A program made the position numbers and the translations under genes. Below, in pieces: positions 31,493 to 40,293 of a DNA stretch of 64,000 nucleotides. Position 1 is the stretch's first letter. Every line of letters starts with the position of its first letter. The notes below the pieces were generated by a model. That model was not told where the DNA came from. It worked only from the letters and a program-made list of their open reading frames with translations, and ran no database searches. The stretch covers positions 6,292,501-6,356,500 of the forward strand of contig NZ_CP097800.1 of the NCBI RefSeq assembly GCF_000612545.2, written 5' to 3'. This DNA comes from Streptomyces sp. PCS3-D2. GTDB lineage: Bacteria > Actinomycetota > Actinomycetes > Streptomycetales > Streptomycetaceae.

Positions 31493-32317
31493 GTGAGCAG
31501 AAAGATTCTGGTCATTGTCTCCGAACACGGTTACTGGGCCGAAGAACTGATAGGACCCATCTCGAAGTTCGATGAGCGGGGCTACGAGGTCATATTCGCC
31601 ACGCCGACCGGGAAGCGTGCGCACGCTCTTCCGCCGAGCCTCGACGCGAACTACGTCGACCCCCCGCTCGGACGCTCGGTGACCACCGAGGAGAACGCCC
31701 GGCTGGGGCGGGAGTTCGAGCGGTCGAGCCGACTGGACTCCCCCCTCGACATCGAGGCCTGGGTGCCCGAGCGCCCGTACACGAGTGATACGGCCTACCT
31801 GCCCAAGCTGGAGCAGTACCACCGTGACCTCGATAAACTCGACGCCGACATCGCCGGATACGACGCGATCCTCATCGTCGGGGGCAGCGGACCGATCGCC
31901 GACCTCGCCAACAACGAGCGCGTGCACGCCCTGATCCTGGCCTTCCGGAAGGCCGGCAAGGTCGTGGCCGCCGAGTGCTACGGAGTCGCCTGCCTGGCCT
32001 TCGCCCGGGACTGGGACGACCGCAAGAGCATCATCTGGGGCAAGCACGTGACCGGCCACTGCAAGGAGTACGACTACAAGGACGGCACCGGGTTCCTCGG
32101 TACCGACTTCAACATGGGGCCGCCGCCGTACCCGCTGGAGTACATCCTGCGCGACGCGACGGGACCGCGCGGCGCGTACCACGGGAACTTCGGCAAGCCG
32201 GTCTCGGTGATCGTGGACTTCCCCTTCGTCACCGGACGTTCCACCCCCGATTCCTATCTGACGGGGCAGAAGATCGTGGAGGTCCTGGAGGACGGGCTCA
32301 CCCGATACGGCTGGTAA
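31493..32317 (+). CDS. DJ-1/PfpI superfamily protein (Hsp31-like), first gene of the island
   Basis: The 274-residue protein has the class I glutamine-amidotransferase-like fold used by glyoxalase III and protein deglycases. The nucleophile elbow is AECYGVAC; the histidine that usually follows the cysteine is a tyrosine here. AEELIGP near residue 15 supplies the conserved glutamate. GTG 31493 has GGAGG five nt upstream; longer upstream frames lack one. It heads a run of co-directional genes, divergent from the zinc-finger/receiver operon with 289 nt between starts. Its substrate is unknown; a reactive 2-oxoaldehyde is plausible. Confidence 0.9.
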   Translation: MSRKILVIVSEHGYWAEELIGPISKFDERGYEVIFATPTGKRAHALPPSLDANYVDPPLGRSVTTEENARLGREFERSSRLDSPLDIEAWVPERPYTSDTAYLPKLEQYHRDLDKLDADIAGYDAILIVGGSGPIADLANNERVHALILAFRKAGKVVAAECYGVACLAFARDWDDRKSIIWGKHVTGHCKEYDYKDGTGFLGTDFNMGPPPYPLEYILRDATGPRGAYHGNFGKPVSVIVDFPFVTGRSTPDSYLTGQKIVEVLEDGLTRYGW

Positions 32318-32359
32318 TCCCGGCAACCGCAGGGAATTCGGATGGTCGAGGGGGAATTC

Positions 32360-34000
32360 ATGGAAGCCACTCCCGGACGGGAAAGGCTGATCGAGCAGTT
32401 CAAGGCCGACGGCCTGAAGGTGATGTTCGGAAATCCGGGGACGGTGGAACAGGGATTCCTCGACGCGGTGGACGCGGCGGACGACTTCCGCTACGTCCTC
32501 GCCCTCCAGGAGACCGTGGCCGCCGGCATCGCCGACGGGTACGCCCGCGCGACCGGCGGCGCGGCCCTGCTCCAGCTGCACTCCGGGGTGGGCCTCGGCA
32601 ACGGCATCGGGATGCTCTACCAGTCGCTGCGCGGCCACACCCCGCTCGTCGTCGTCGCCGGCGACGCCGGGGTGCGCTACGACGCCATGGACGCGCAGAT
32701 GGCGTCCGACCTGGTGGCGATGGCCAGGCCGGTGACCAAGTACGCGACCCGCGTCACCGATCCGCGCTCGGTGCTCCGCACCGTCCGGAGGGCCGTGAAG
32801 ATCGCGCTCACCCCGCCCCGCGGGCCCGTGTTCGTGGCGCTGCCGATGGACGTGCTGGACGAGCTCAACTCCGAGCCCGTCCTGCCGGCCACGGTCCCGC
32901 TCACGGACGTGGCGCCCTCGCCGGCGTCGGTCGGCCGGGCGGCCGAGCTGCTCGCCTCCGCCGAGCGGCCGGTCGTGCTGGTCGGGGACGGGGTGGCGCT
33001 CTCCGGGGCGCAGCGCGAGCTCGCCGCCGTCGCCGAGCTGCTGGGCGCCGACGTGTACGAGGTCGACTCCTCCGAGGTGAACATCGCGGCCTCGCACCCG
33101 CTGCGGCGCGGCCAGACCGGGCACATGTTCGGCCCGCACAGCAAGGAGCTGGTCGCGGACGCCGACGGGGTGCTGATCGTCGGCACCTATGTCTTCCCGG
33201 AGGTGTTCCCCGAGCTGGAGAGCCCCTTCCGGGCCGGCGCGAAGGTCGTCCACATCGACCTCAACGCCTATGAGATCGCCAAGAACCACCCGGTCGACCT
33301 GGGCCTCGCCGCGGACCCCCGGCAGGCGCTGCGGGCGCTGGCCGGCGTACTGGAGCGGCAGCTGACGCCCCAGCGGCGGGCCGCCGCGGCCGCCCGGCTC
33401 GATGTACGGACCCGGGAACGGTCCCGGGGGGCGGGCGCGGCCACCCAGGACGACGGCACGCCGATGGCCGTCTTCCTGCGGACCCTGGCCGAGCGCACCG
33501 GCGGGGACCTGATCGTCTTCGACGAGGCGCTGACGACCTCGCCGCTCGTCACCCGCTACCTGCCGGCGGAACGCCCCGGTGACTACCACCTCACCCGGGG
33601 CGGATCGCTGGGCGTGGGCTTCCCGGGGGCCGTCGGCGCCAAGCTGGCCCGCCCGGACCGGCTCGTCGTGGGCTTCGCCGGCGACGGCGGTTCCATGTAC
33701 ACCTACCAGGCGCTGTGGACCGCGGCCCGGCACGGCATCGACGCCAAGTTCGTCGTCTGCAACAACCGCAAGTACCGGCTGCTGGACGACAACATCGCCC
33801 AGTACTGGCGGGAGCGGGACATCCCGGAGCACGGCTTCCCGAACTCCTTCGACCTCTCGCACCCCGAGATCGACTTCGCGGGGCTGGCGCGCTCGCTGGG
33901 CGCCGGCGGGATGCGGGTGGAGAAGCCGGACGAGGCGGTCGCCGCGGTGGGCCGGATGCTGTCCCACCCCGGACCGTTCCTCGTCGACGTGCAGATCTGA
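32360..34000 (+). CDS. ThDP-dependent decarboxylase/lyase (benzoylformate decarboxylase-like)
   Basis: This 546-residue thiamine-diphosphate enzyme has the N-terminal pyrimidine-binding domain with the activating glutamate in LALQETVAAG, a central domain, and the C-terminal GDG...NN motif (GDGGS near residue 441, CNN 26 residues later) that binds Mg and diphosphate. The family cleaves or joins 2-oxoacids, releasing aldehydes. ATG 32360 follows GAGGGGG by five nt; an in-frame ATG at 32342 would add six residues. Neighbouring aldehyde dehydrogenase and oxidases could use its product. The true substrate cannot be read from sequence. Confidence 0.9.
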   Translation: MEATPGRERLIEQFKADGLKVMFGNPGTVEQGFLDAVDAADDFRYVLALQETVAAGIADGYARATGGAALLQLHSGVGLGNGIGMLYQSLRGHTPLVVVAGDAGVRYDAMDAQMASDLVAMARPVTKYATRVTDPRSVLRTVRRAVKIALTPPRGPVFVALPMDVLDELNSEPVLPATVPLTDVAPSPASVGRAAELLASAERPVVLVGDGVALSGAQRELAAVAELLGADVYEVDSSEVNIAASHPLRRGQTGHMFGPHSKELVADADGVLIVGTYVFPEVFPELESPFRAGAKVVHIDLNAYEIAKNHPVDLGLAADPRQALRALAGVLERQLTPQRRAAAAARLDVRTRERSRGAGAATQDDGTPMAVFLRTLAERTGGDLIVFDEALTTSPLVTRYLPAERPGDYHLTRGGSLGVGFPGAVGAKLARPDRLVVGFAGDGGSMYTYQALWTAARHGIDAKFVVCNNRKYRLLDDNIAQYWRERDIPEHGFPNSFDLSHPEIDFAGLARSLGAGGMRVEKPDEAVAAVGRMLSHPGPFLVDVQI

Positions 34001-34072
34001 CCGCGGAGCCCACCGCAGTCCGACCGACCCGACCAGTCATCCAGCACGGAAACGGAAGCAGGAGGAGACCGC

Positions 34073-34507
34073 ATGCCCGCCGAGCGGCAGCTGACCGAGG
34101 ACGCGATCCGCAGTTTCGCCGAGCACTGGTACGTGGCGCTGGACCAGCACGCGGCTCCGGCCGACGTGCTCGCCCTGATCACCGAGGACCTGGAGTTCAA
34201 GGTCCCCGAGGACACCTTCCTCGGACACGAGGGATTCGGCCGCTGGTACGAGGCCGTCACCCACCGCTTCTTCGACGAGGTGCACACGGTCACGAAGGTG
34301 GAACCGGTCATCGAGGGCGACCGGGCGGTGGTCCGGGTCCTCGTCAACTGGCAGGCCAAGATCTGGGACCCGCCGGCCGCCCGCAGCCAGTGGCTGGGCT
34401 TCGACGCCGACCAGACCTGGACCGTGGTCGCCGGCCCCGATGGACCGCTGATCAAGCAGTACACCGTCAACGACCTGGCTCCGATGCCCGGCTCCGGCTC
34501 CCTGTGA
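34073..34507 (+). CDS. SnoaL-like/NTF2-fold protein 1
   Basis: The 144-residue protein has an NTF2-like cone: an N-terminal helix with FAEHWYVALDQ, then LITEDLEFKVPEDTFLGHEGF and strands ending in QYTVNDLAP. Such folds act as small cyclases, isomerases or hydratases, or as binding proteins. It is the first of three consecutive NTF2-fold genes, with 22 and 4 nt gaps between them, so they may work on one substrate or form mixed oligomers. Preceded by AGGAGG. Confidence 0.85.
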   Translation: MPAERQLTEDAIRSFAEHWYVALDQHAAPADVLALITEDLEFKVPEDTFLGHEGFGRWYEAVTHRFFDEVHTVTKVEPVIEGDRAVVRVLVNWQAKIWDPPAARSQWLGFDADQTWTVVAGPDGPLIKQYTVNDLAPMPGSGSL

Positions 34508-34529
34508 CCGCGGTGAAGGAGGACCGACG

Positions 34530-34985
34530 ATGACCGAAGTGACACCCGAGCGGGTCCGGGAGGCCTACGCCGCCCTCGGCTCCGGCGACCGGGAGCGGAT
34601 CCTGCAGTACTACTCCGAGGACCTGCGCTGGCTGGTGCCGGGCAACCACCCCCTGGCCGGCTGGTACGAGAGCCTGGACGCCTTCCTGGAGCTGATGGGG
34701 CAGACCCACAAGCTCACGGGGGGCACCTTCCGGATGGACCTGGAGGCGGTGCTGGTCGGCCCGGACTGCTCGGCCGACGTGTGCCGCAACGTCGCCCTGC
34801 GGGCCGGCGCGGCCGAGGCGAGCGGGTCCCCGTACGAGCGGATGGACTACCCGGTCTTCCATTTCATGCGGTGGGCCGACGGCCGGATCGTCGAGGGCCG
34901 CGACGGGCTCTTCGGGGACTCGGCGACCGCCTTCAGCCAGTTCTGGGCGCCGTTCGCGCCGGACGGAACCCGCAGAGACCGATAG
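34530..34985 (+). CDS. SnoaL-like/NTF2-fold protein 2
   Basis: This 151-residue protein has the pattern of an NTF2-fold: AYAALGSGDRERILQYYSEDLRW in two helices, the GHxxL-like GNHPLAGWYESLDAF and a final DYPVFHFMRWADGRI strand. Ribosome site AAGGAGG. It differs enough from its two neighbours to suggest an old duplication or separate recruitment. Confidence 0.85.
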   Translation: MTEVTPERVREAYAALGSGDRERILQYYSEDLRWLVPGNHPLAGWYESLDAFLELMGQTHKLTGGTFRMDLEAVLVGPDCSADVCRNVALRAGAAEASGSPYERMDYPVFHFMRWADGRIVEGRDGLFGDSATAFSQFWAPFAPDGTRRDR

Positions 34986-34989
34986 GGGG

Positions 34990-35370
34990 ATGAGCGCGAT
35001 GGACGCACGACAGATCCTGCAGAAGTACTACGAGTACGCCAATGCCGGGGACTGGGACCGCTGGTGCGACCTGTTCGCCGACGACCAGGTCATGGACGAG
35101 CAGCTCGCCGGCCACATCGAGGGCCTGGAGGTGCTCCGCTCGATGATGAAGGGCATGGGGACGATGTACCGGGTGTTCCGCAACGAGCCCGTGCACTTCC
35201 TCGTCGACGGCGAGAAGGCCGCGGCCGTCTCCCACCTGACCGCGGTCAGCGCCTCCGGAGAGCCCATCGAGGCCGAGGTCATGAACTTCTTCCGGATCGT
35301 GGACGGAAAGATCGCCTACATGGCGAACTACCACGACACGGTTCCCTTCCAGGCCCTGAGCCAGGACTGA
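34990..35370 (+). CDS. SnoaL-like/NTF2-fold protein 3
   Basis: The 126-residue protein starts MSAMDARQILQKYYEYANAGDW, a typical SnoaL opening, followed by LFADDQVMDEQLAGHIEG and the C-terminal FFRIVDGKIAYMANYHD. Its central acidic residues could form the pocket of a small isomerase. It starts 4 nt after the previous stop; an in-frame ATG at 34999 could also serve. The GMC oxidoreductase follows 10 nt later. Confidence 0.85.
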   Translation: MSAMDARQILQKYYEYANAGDWDRWCDLFADDQVMDEQLAGHIEGLEVLRSMMKGMGTMYRVFRNEPVHFLVDGEKAAAVSHLTAVSASGEPIEAEVMNFFRIVDGKIAYMANYHDTVPFQALSQD

Positions 35371-35380
35371 GGCGGGAGGC

Positions 35381-36985
35381 GTGAGCGTGGAAGAGTACGA
35401 CTACGTCGTCGTGGGATCGGGCACCGCGGGCAGCGTGCTGGCCAACCGGCTCTCCGAGGACCCGGACGTCTCCGTCCTCGTCCTGGAGGCGGGCGGCTCC
35501 CGGATCCCGCCCGAGGTCGACGACCCGTCCTCCTGGTACAAGCTCCTCGGCGGGCCCGTGGACTGGGGCTACACCAGCACGCCGCAGCCCGGGCTCGACG
35601 GCCGCCGTACCTACGAGCCGCGCGGCAAGGCCCCCGGCGGCAGCAGCAACCTCTACATCATGATGCACATCCGCGGCCACGCCTCGGACTTCGACAACTG
35701 GGCCTACCAGGGTGCGGCCGGCTGGGCCCACGAGGACGTGCTGCCGTACTTCGCCCTGCTGGAGGGCCAGGAGGACGCCACCGCCGCGACCACCGGGACC
35801 CGCGGCCCGCAGCGGATCACCAACGCCGGGCTGCACGGCCCCAACCCGGTCTCCCGCGCCTTCATCGACGCGGCCGTCGAGCTCGGCCACGAGGAGATCG
35901 CCGACTTCAACACCGACGGGCCCCGGCGCGGGCTCTTCGGCACCGGCTGGCACCACATCGACGTGGCCGACGGGCGCCGCCAGGGCACCCTGGCGGCCTA
36001 TCTGGAGCCCGCCCTCGACCGGCCGAACCTGACCCTGCGCACCAACGCGCAGAGCACCCGGCTCCTCGTCGACGGCGACACCTGCACGGGCGTCGAGTAC
36101 GTGCAGCTCCAGGCGCCCGCGGAGTTCCCCGGTCGGACCGTCCGGGACGGCCACAGCAGTCCCGCCGCGCCCGGGCCGCACACCGTACGGGCCCGGCGCG
36201 AGGTGGTCGTGGCCGCCGGGGCGATCGAGTCGCCGAAGCTGCTGCTGCTCTCCGGCATCGGCCACCCCGAGCAGCTGCGCGAGCACGGCATCGAGGTCAC
36301 CGCGGCCCTGCCCGGGGTCGGCGAGAACTTCCACAACCACGTCCTGACCGGTCTGATGGCCGAGGTCACCCAGGAACTCCCGCCGCCGGCGCAGAACCTG
36401 TCGGAGAGCGCTCTGTTCCTGTCCTCGCAGCCGGGACTGCCCGCCCCCGACCTGCAGATCGCCTTCGTCCACGTGCCGTTCGACGTGATCGTCGGCAGGG
36501 ACCACCCGAACACGGTGAGCATCCTGCCCGGGGTGGTGCGCCCGGTCTCGCGCGGCTGGATCAGGCTGGCGAGCGCCGACCCACTGGCCCACCCGCTGAT
36601 CAACCCGAACTACCTGGGCGACCGGTGGGACCTGGAGCGCATGGTGCAGGGCGTCAAGATCGCCCGGGAGATCTTCGCGACCTCGGCCTTCTCGCCCTGG
36701 TACAAGCAGGAGCTGCAGCCCGGCCCCGGCCACGTCAGCGACGACGACCTGCGGACCTTCGTGAAGCAGAAGTCGGAGAGCTACCACCACCAGTCCGGCT
36801 CCTGCCGCATGGGCATCGACGACCTCGCCGTCGTCGATCCGCAGCTGCGGGTGCACGGCGTGCGCAACCTGCGCGTCGTGGACGCCAGCGTGATGCCCGC
36901 CGTCCCGTCGGGCAACTGCCACGCCGCCATCGCGATGATCGCCGAGCGCGCGGCGGACTTCCTGAGGGGGACCTCCCGTGCCTGA
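35381..36985 (+). CDS. GMC-family FAD-dependent alcohol oxidoreductase
   Basis: The 534-residue flavoenzyme has the Rossmann motif VVVGSGTAGSVLANRL, the GMC signature RGKAPGGSSNLY and GAIESPKLLLLSGIG. Active-site residues are the histidine in YHHQSGSCRMG and the asparagine/histidine in PSGNCHA. Family members oxidise primary alcohols to aldehydes (choline, aryl alcohols, glucose). In this operon it could supply or remove the aldehyde handled by the decarboxylase and dehydrogenases. GTG 35381 follows GGGAGG; it overlaps the next gene by 8 nt. Confidence 0.93.
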   Translation: MSVEEYDYVVVGSGTAGSVLANRLSEDPDVSVLVLEAGGSRIPPEVDDPSSWYKLLGGPVDWGYTSTPQPGLDGRRTYEPRGKAPGGSSNLYIMMHIRGHASDFDNWAYQGAAGWAHEDVLPYFALLEGQEDATAATTGTRGPQRITNAGLHGPNPVSRAFIDAAVELGHEEIADFNTDGPRRGLFGTGWHHIDVADGRRQGTLAAYLEPALDRPNLTLRTNAQSTRLLVDGDTCTGVEYVQLQAPAEFPGRTVRDGHSSPAAPGPHTVRARREVVVAAGAIESPKLLLLSGIGHPEQLREHGIEVTAALPGVGENFHNHVLTGLMAEVTQELPPPAQNLSESALFLSSQPGLPAPDLQIAFVHVPFDVIVGRDHPNTVSILPGVVRPVSRGWIRLASADPLAHPLINPNYLGDRWDLERMVQGVKIAREIFATSAFSPWYKQELQPGPGHVSDDDLRTFVKQKSESYHHQSGSCRMGIDDLAVVDPQLRVHGVRNLRVVDASVMPAVPSGNCHAAIAMIAERAADFLRGTSRA

Positions 36986-37616
36986 TGCCGTCCTGCGCGA
37001 GGGTGCCCTGTCCGGGACCCGGATCGCGGTCCTGGTCGAGAGCGACTACTACGAGCCCGAGATCTTCTACTACCAGCACCGGTTCGCCGAGGAGGGCGCC
37101 GAGGTCGACTTCCTGACCCGGCTGTGGGGCAACGACTCCATCACCTTCATCGGGCACGAGTACCGGGCCCCGTTCACCGTCGACCGGTCCCTGGAGGGAC
37201 TGAGCGACGAGGAGCTGCGCCGGTACGCGGCGGTCATCGTGCCCTCGGGCATGGTGGCCGACCGGCTGCGCTACACCGAGGACGTCGACGTCCTCGCCCC
37301 GGCGACCGAGCTGCTGCGCCGGGCGTTCGAGGAGCCGACGATCCTCAAGGGGATCATCTGCCACGGCATGTGGCTGGCTTCCTCCATCCCCGGGAAGATC
37401 CGCGGCCGCAAGGTGGTCTGCCACAACAACCTGATCGGCGACGTCCGCAACATGGGCGGGGAGTACGTCGATGAGGACGTCGTGGTCGACGGCGACCTGG
37501 TCACCGGCCGCACCGGGGCCCACCACCACCTGTTCGCCCGCCGGCTCATCGAGCTGATCGCGGCCGGCCGGGGCCGGGGGGCCGTCCCCCGGCCACCGCT
37601 GGGGGGTGCCTCCTGA
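36978..37616 (+). CDS. DJ-1/PfpI superfamily protein 2
   Basis: A 212-residue protein with the DJ-1 nucleophile in GIICHGMWLAS, where Cys is followed by His as in active members, and the conserved glutamate in YYEPEIFYY. It may be a glyoxalase/deglycase, protease-like hydrolase or isonitrile hydratase-like enzyme. The GTG start overlaps the GMC gene by 8 nt and its stop overlaps the VOC gene by 1 nt, so the three are translationally coupled. Confidence 0.9.
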   Translation: MPDAVLREGALSGTRIAVLVESDYYEPEIFYYQHRFAEEGAEVDFLTRLWGNDSITFIGHEYRAPFTVDRSLEGLSDEELRRYAAVIVPSGMVADRLRYTEDVDVLAPATELLRRAFEEPTILKGIICHGMWLASSIPGKIRGRKVVCHNNLIGDVRNMGGEYVDEDVVVDGDLVTGRTGAHHHLFARRLIELIAAGRGRGAVPRPPLGGAS

Positions 37617-38086
37617 TGCCGGGGGCCGCGGACCGGCCGATGGTGTGGTCGCACGTGGGCCTGAACTGCGTGGACCAGAAGACCACCGAGGACTTCTACA
37701 CCCGGTACTTCGGCTTCTCCCGGGCCCGGGTGGTCGACCTCGGGGAGTCGCAGATCGTGTTCCTGCGCAAGGGCGACGCGTACCTGGAGCTCTTCGCAGC
37801 GGATGCCGGGCCGGACCGCACGGCCCCGGGGGTCCCCCCGGCCGCAGCCGGCGGAGACGGGCCGCAGGCCCCGGGCCGGATGCGCCACCTGGCGTTCCAG
37901 ACCGACAGCGTGGACGCGTTCCTGGCCGATCTGGGCGACGCGGCGGAAGTGACCCTGGGCCCGCTGGACTTCGACGACTTCATCTGCGGCTGGCGGACCG
38001 TGTGGGTCCGCGACCCCGACGGGGTGATCGTCGAAGTGAGCCAGGGATACGAGGACGACAGCACTCACGACAAGGACGGTGCATGA
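37616..38086 (+). CDS. VOC-superfamily protein (glyoxalase I-like)
   Basis: The 156-residue protein has the paired beta-alpha-beta-beta-beta units of VOC enzymes: WSHVGLNCVDQKTTEDFY with the first metal His, a middle EL strand (YLELFAADAG), HLAFQTDSVDAFL and a last VWVRDPDGVIVEVSQ with Glu. The metal set H/E/H/E appears complete, compatible with glyoxalase, dioxygenase or epimerase activity. A Gly/Pro linker around residue 70-82 joins the halves. Confidence 0.88.
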   Translation: MPGAADRPMVWSHVGLNCVDQKTTEDFYTRYFGFSRARVVDLGESQIVFLRKGDAYLELFAADAGPDRTAPGVPPAAAGGDGPQAPGRMRHLAFQTDSVDAFLADLGDAAEVTLGPLDFDDFICGWRTVWVRDPDGVIVEVSQGYEDDSTHDKDGA

Positions 38087-38087
38087 C

Positions 38088-39911
38088 ATGGCGGACGCCG
38101 TGAGCTTCTCCTTCTCCGACACCATCGCGGGCTACGTCGTCCGCTTCGACTCCGGTACGCGCGTGCTGCGGCTGAAGACCTCGGACGGCCGCGAGTGCGA
38201 CGTCTCGCTGGCCGGCGGCCCCAGCGCCGAGCTGGTCCGCAACCTGGACGAGCCCTACATCGACGCCTCCGGGCACATCGACGAGATGCTCTCGCCGGGC
38301 CGGTTCCTCTTCGTCTACGGCGTCCACTACCCCGAGCACGGCGGCCGCTTCGACGCCAAGCGCCTGGTGTTCCTGGGCCGCAGCGCCGAGGACTACCGGT
38401 TCGAGGAGGGCAGCTGGTGGATCAAGCAGATCGAGTCGCTGGCCGACTTCTACCGGCGGGCGCAGTTCGGCGACGGACCGGTGGACTTCACCGACTACCG
38501 CACCGAGATCCGGCTCGGCGGTGACAAGACCGCCAGCCACGTCCAGGAGACCGACACGATCTCCCGGCTGGTGTACGGCATGGCCTCGGCCTACCTGCTG
38601 ACCGGCAAGGACGAGTACCTGGAGGTCGCCGAGCGCGGCACCGAGTACCTGCGCAAGCACATGCGGGTCGTGGACAGCGAGGAGGACGTGGTCTTCTGGT
38701 ACCACGGCATCAGCGTCGACGGGGACAGCGAGCGCAAGCTGTTCACCTCGGAGTTCTCCGACGACTACGACGCGATCCCGATGTACGAGCAGATCTACGC
38801 GTTGGCCGGCCCCATCCAGACCTACCGGGTCACCGGCGACGTCCGGATCAAGAACGACGCGGACGCCACGATCCGGCTGTTCGACAAGTTCTTCTTCGAC
38901 CCGGAGCAGGGCGGCTACTACTCCCACATCGACCCGATCCTCTTCAGCGCGGACCACGAGTCCCTGGGCGAGAACGCCGAGCGCAAGAACTGGAACTCGG
39001 TCGGAGACCACGCCCCGGCCTACCTGATCAACCTGTACCTGGCGACGGGCGAGCAGAAGTACGCCGACTTCCTCGAGTACACCTTCGACACGATCGCGGA
39101 CAAGTTCCCGGACTACAAGAACAGCCCCTTCGTCCAGGAGCGCTTCTTCCGCGACTGGTCCCACGACAAGGCGCACAGCTGGCAGCAGGACCGCGCGGTC
39201 GTCGGCCACAACCTGAAGATCGCCTGGAACCTGATGCGGATGAACTCGCTGAAGGCCAAGCCGGCCTACGAGGAGCTCGCCAGGAAGATCGGCGAGATCA
39301 TGCCGGCCGTCGGCAGCGACGTGCAGCGCGGCGGCTGGTACGACGTCGTGGAGCGGGTGAAGGAGGGTGACCAGGAGACGTATCGTTTCGCCTGGCACGA
39401 CCGCAAGGCCTGGTGGCAGCAGGAGCAGGCGATCCTCGCCTACCTCATCCTGAACGGCACGGTCGGTGGCGAGGCGAACCTGCGCGAGGCCCGGCAGGCC
39501 CAGGCCTTCTACAACACCTTCTTCCTCGACCACGACGAGGGCGCCGTCTATTTCAACGTGCTCGCCAGCGGCACGCCGTACCTGCTCGGCACCGAGCGGC
39601 TCAAGGGCAGCCACTCGATGTCCATGTACCACTCGGCGGAGCTCTGCTACCTCGCCGCCGTCTACAACAACCTGCTCGTCAACGGCCGGGAGATGGACTT
39701 CCACTTCCAGCCCGACCCGACCGGCCTGCCCGGCCGCGTCCTGCGCGTCTCGCCCGACCTGCTGCCCGCCGGCTCGGTGCGGATCGCGTCCGTGGAGATC
39801 GACGAGAAGCCCTACACCGACTTCGACGCGGAGGCGCTCACCGTGCGCCTCCCCGACGTCCAGAGCCGGGTCAAGGTCAAGGTCCGGCTGCGGCCGACGG
39901 CCGCGAAGTAG
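38088..39911 (+). CDS. Enlarged AGE (N-acylglucosamine 2-epimerase)-family protein
   Basis: The 607-residue protein has an (alpha/alpha)6-barrel core of the AGE/cellobiose-epimerase type between about residues 110 and 530 (DTISRLVYGMASAYLLTG, WWQQEQAILAYL, WHDRKAWW). Usual AGE proteins have about 400 residues. Here a beta-rich head of ~100 residues (SDTIAGYVVRFDSGTRVLRL) and a beta-rich tail of ~70 (GSVRIASVEIDEKPY) are added. A sugar-2-epimerase or related aldose activity is possible but not certain. ATG 38088 is used; GTG 38079 is an alternative that overlaps the VOC stop. The STAS gene follows 37 nt later. Confidence 0.85.
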   Translation: MADAVSFSFSDTIAGYVVRFDSGTRVLRLKTSDGRECDVSLAGGPSAELVRNLDEPYIDASGHIDEMLSPGRFLFVYGVHYPEHGGRFDAKRLVFLGRSAEDYRFEEGSWWIKQIESLADFYRRAQFGDGPVDFTDYRTEIRLGGDKTASHVQETDTISRLVYGMASAYLLTGKDEYLEVAERGTEYLRKHMRVVDSEEDVVFWYHGISVDGDSERKLFTSEFSDDYDAIPMYEQIYALAGPIQTYRVTGDVRIKNDADATIRLFDKFFFDPEQGGYYSHIDPILFSADHESLGENAERKNWNSVGDHAPAYLINLYLATGEQKYADFLEYTFDTIADKFPDYKNSPFVQERFFRDWSHDKAHSWQQDRAVVGHNLKIAWNLMRMNSLKAKPAYEELARKIGEIMPAVGSDVQRGGWYDVVERVKEGDQETYRFAWHDRKAWWQQEQAILAYLILNGTVGGEANLREARQAQAFYNTFFLDHDEGAVYFNVLASGTPYLLGTERLKGSHSMSMYHSAELCYLAAVYNNLLVNGREMDFHFQPDPTGLPGRVLRVSPDLLPAGSVRIASVEIDEKPYTDFDAEALTVRLPDVQSRVKVKVRLRPTAAK

Positions 39912-39948
39912 CGCTCAACGGGGGGCGCCCCAACCAGAGGGGAAGGCA

Positions 39949-40293
39949 ATGACTCTCAACGTCAAGGAACGCCGGAACAAGACGGGCACCGTGCTCGTCG
40001 CCACCGGCGAGATCAACAGCGAGACCTCCGGCACGCTGCTGGAGTCCCTGCTGCCGCTGGTCCGCGAGGGCAAGCCGCTGCGGATCGACCTCACGGCGGT
40101 GACCTACGTCTCCAGCGCCGGCCTGCGCACCCTGCTCGTCGTCTACCGCGAGGCCCAGCACGCCGGCGTGGCCGTCACCCTCTACGGGGTGAGCGAGGAA
40201 GTCCGGTTCGTCATGTCGGCCACCGGCTTCCTCGACTTCTTCGAGACCGGCGAGGCCGCCGCGGCGGCCGCCAAGGCCAAGGCCGCGCGATGA
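39949..40293 (+). CDS. STAS-domain anti-sigma-factor-antagonist-like protein 1
   Basis: The 114-residue protein is a single STAS domain. The loop TYVSSAGLRTLL (residues 52-63) carries Ser55/Ser56 at the position phosphorylated in SpoIIAA and RsbV. The tail is an Ala/Lys run (AAAAAAKAKAAR). Unphosphorylated STAS proteins normally bind the RsbW-type kinase, which is encoded at 42762. ATG 39949 follows GGGGAAGG. Its stop overlaps glgX by 4 nt. Confidence 0.92.
   Translation: MTLNVKERRNKTGTVLVATGEINSETSGTLLESLLPLVREGKPLRIDLTAVTYVSSAGLRTLLVVYREAQHAGVAVTLYGVSEEVRFVMSATGFLDFFETGEAAAAAAKAKAAR

Noticed and set aside
31133-33967. Long antisense open frame across the first DJ-1 and ThDP genes
   Set aside because: The composition is low-complexity and Gly/Arg/Val-rich, with no ribosome site. 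The plus-strand genes have clear family motifs.
36978-38086. Glyoxalase I/II operon for methylglyoxal
   Set aside because: The VOC and DJ-1 genes fit, but no metallo-beta-lactamase glyoxalase II is present, so a classic two-step glyoxalase pathway is not supported.
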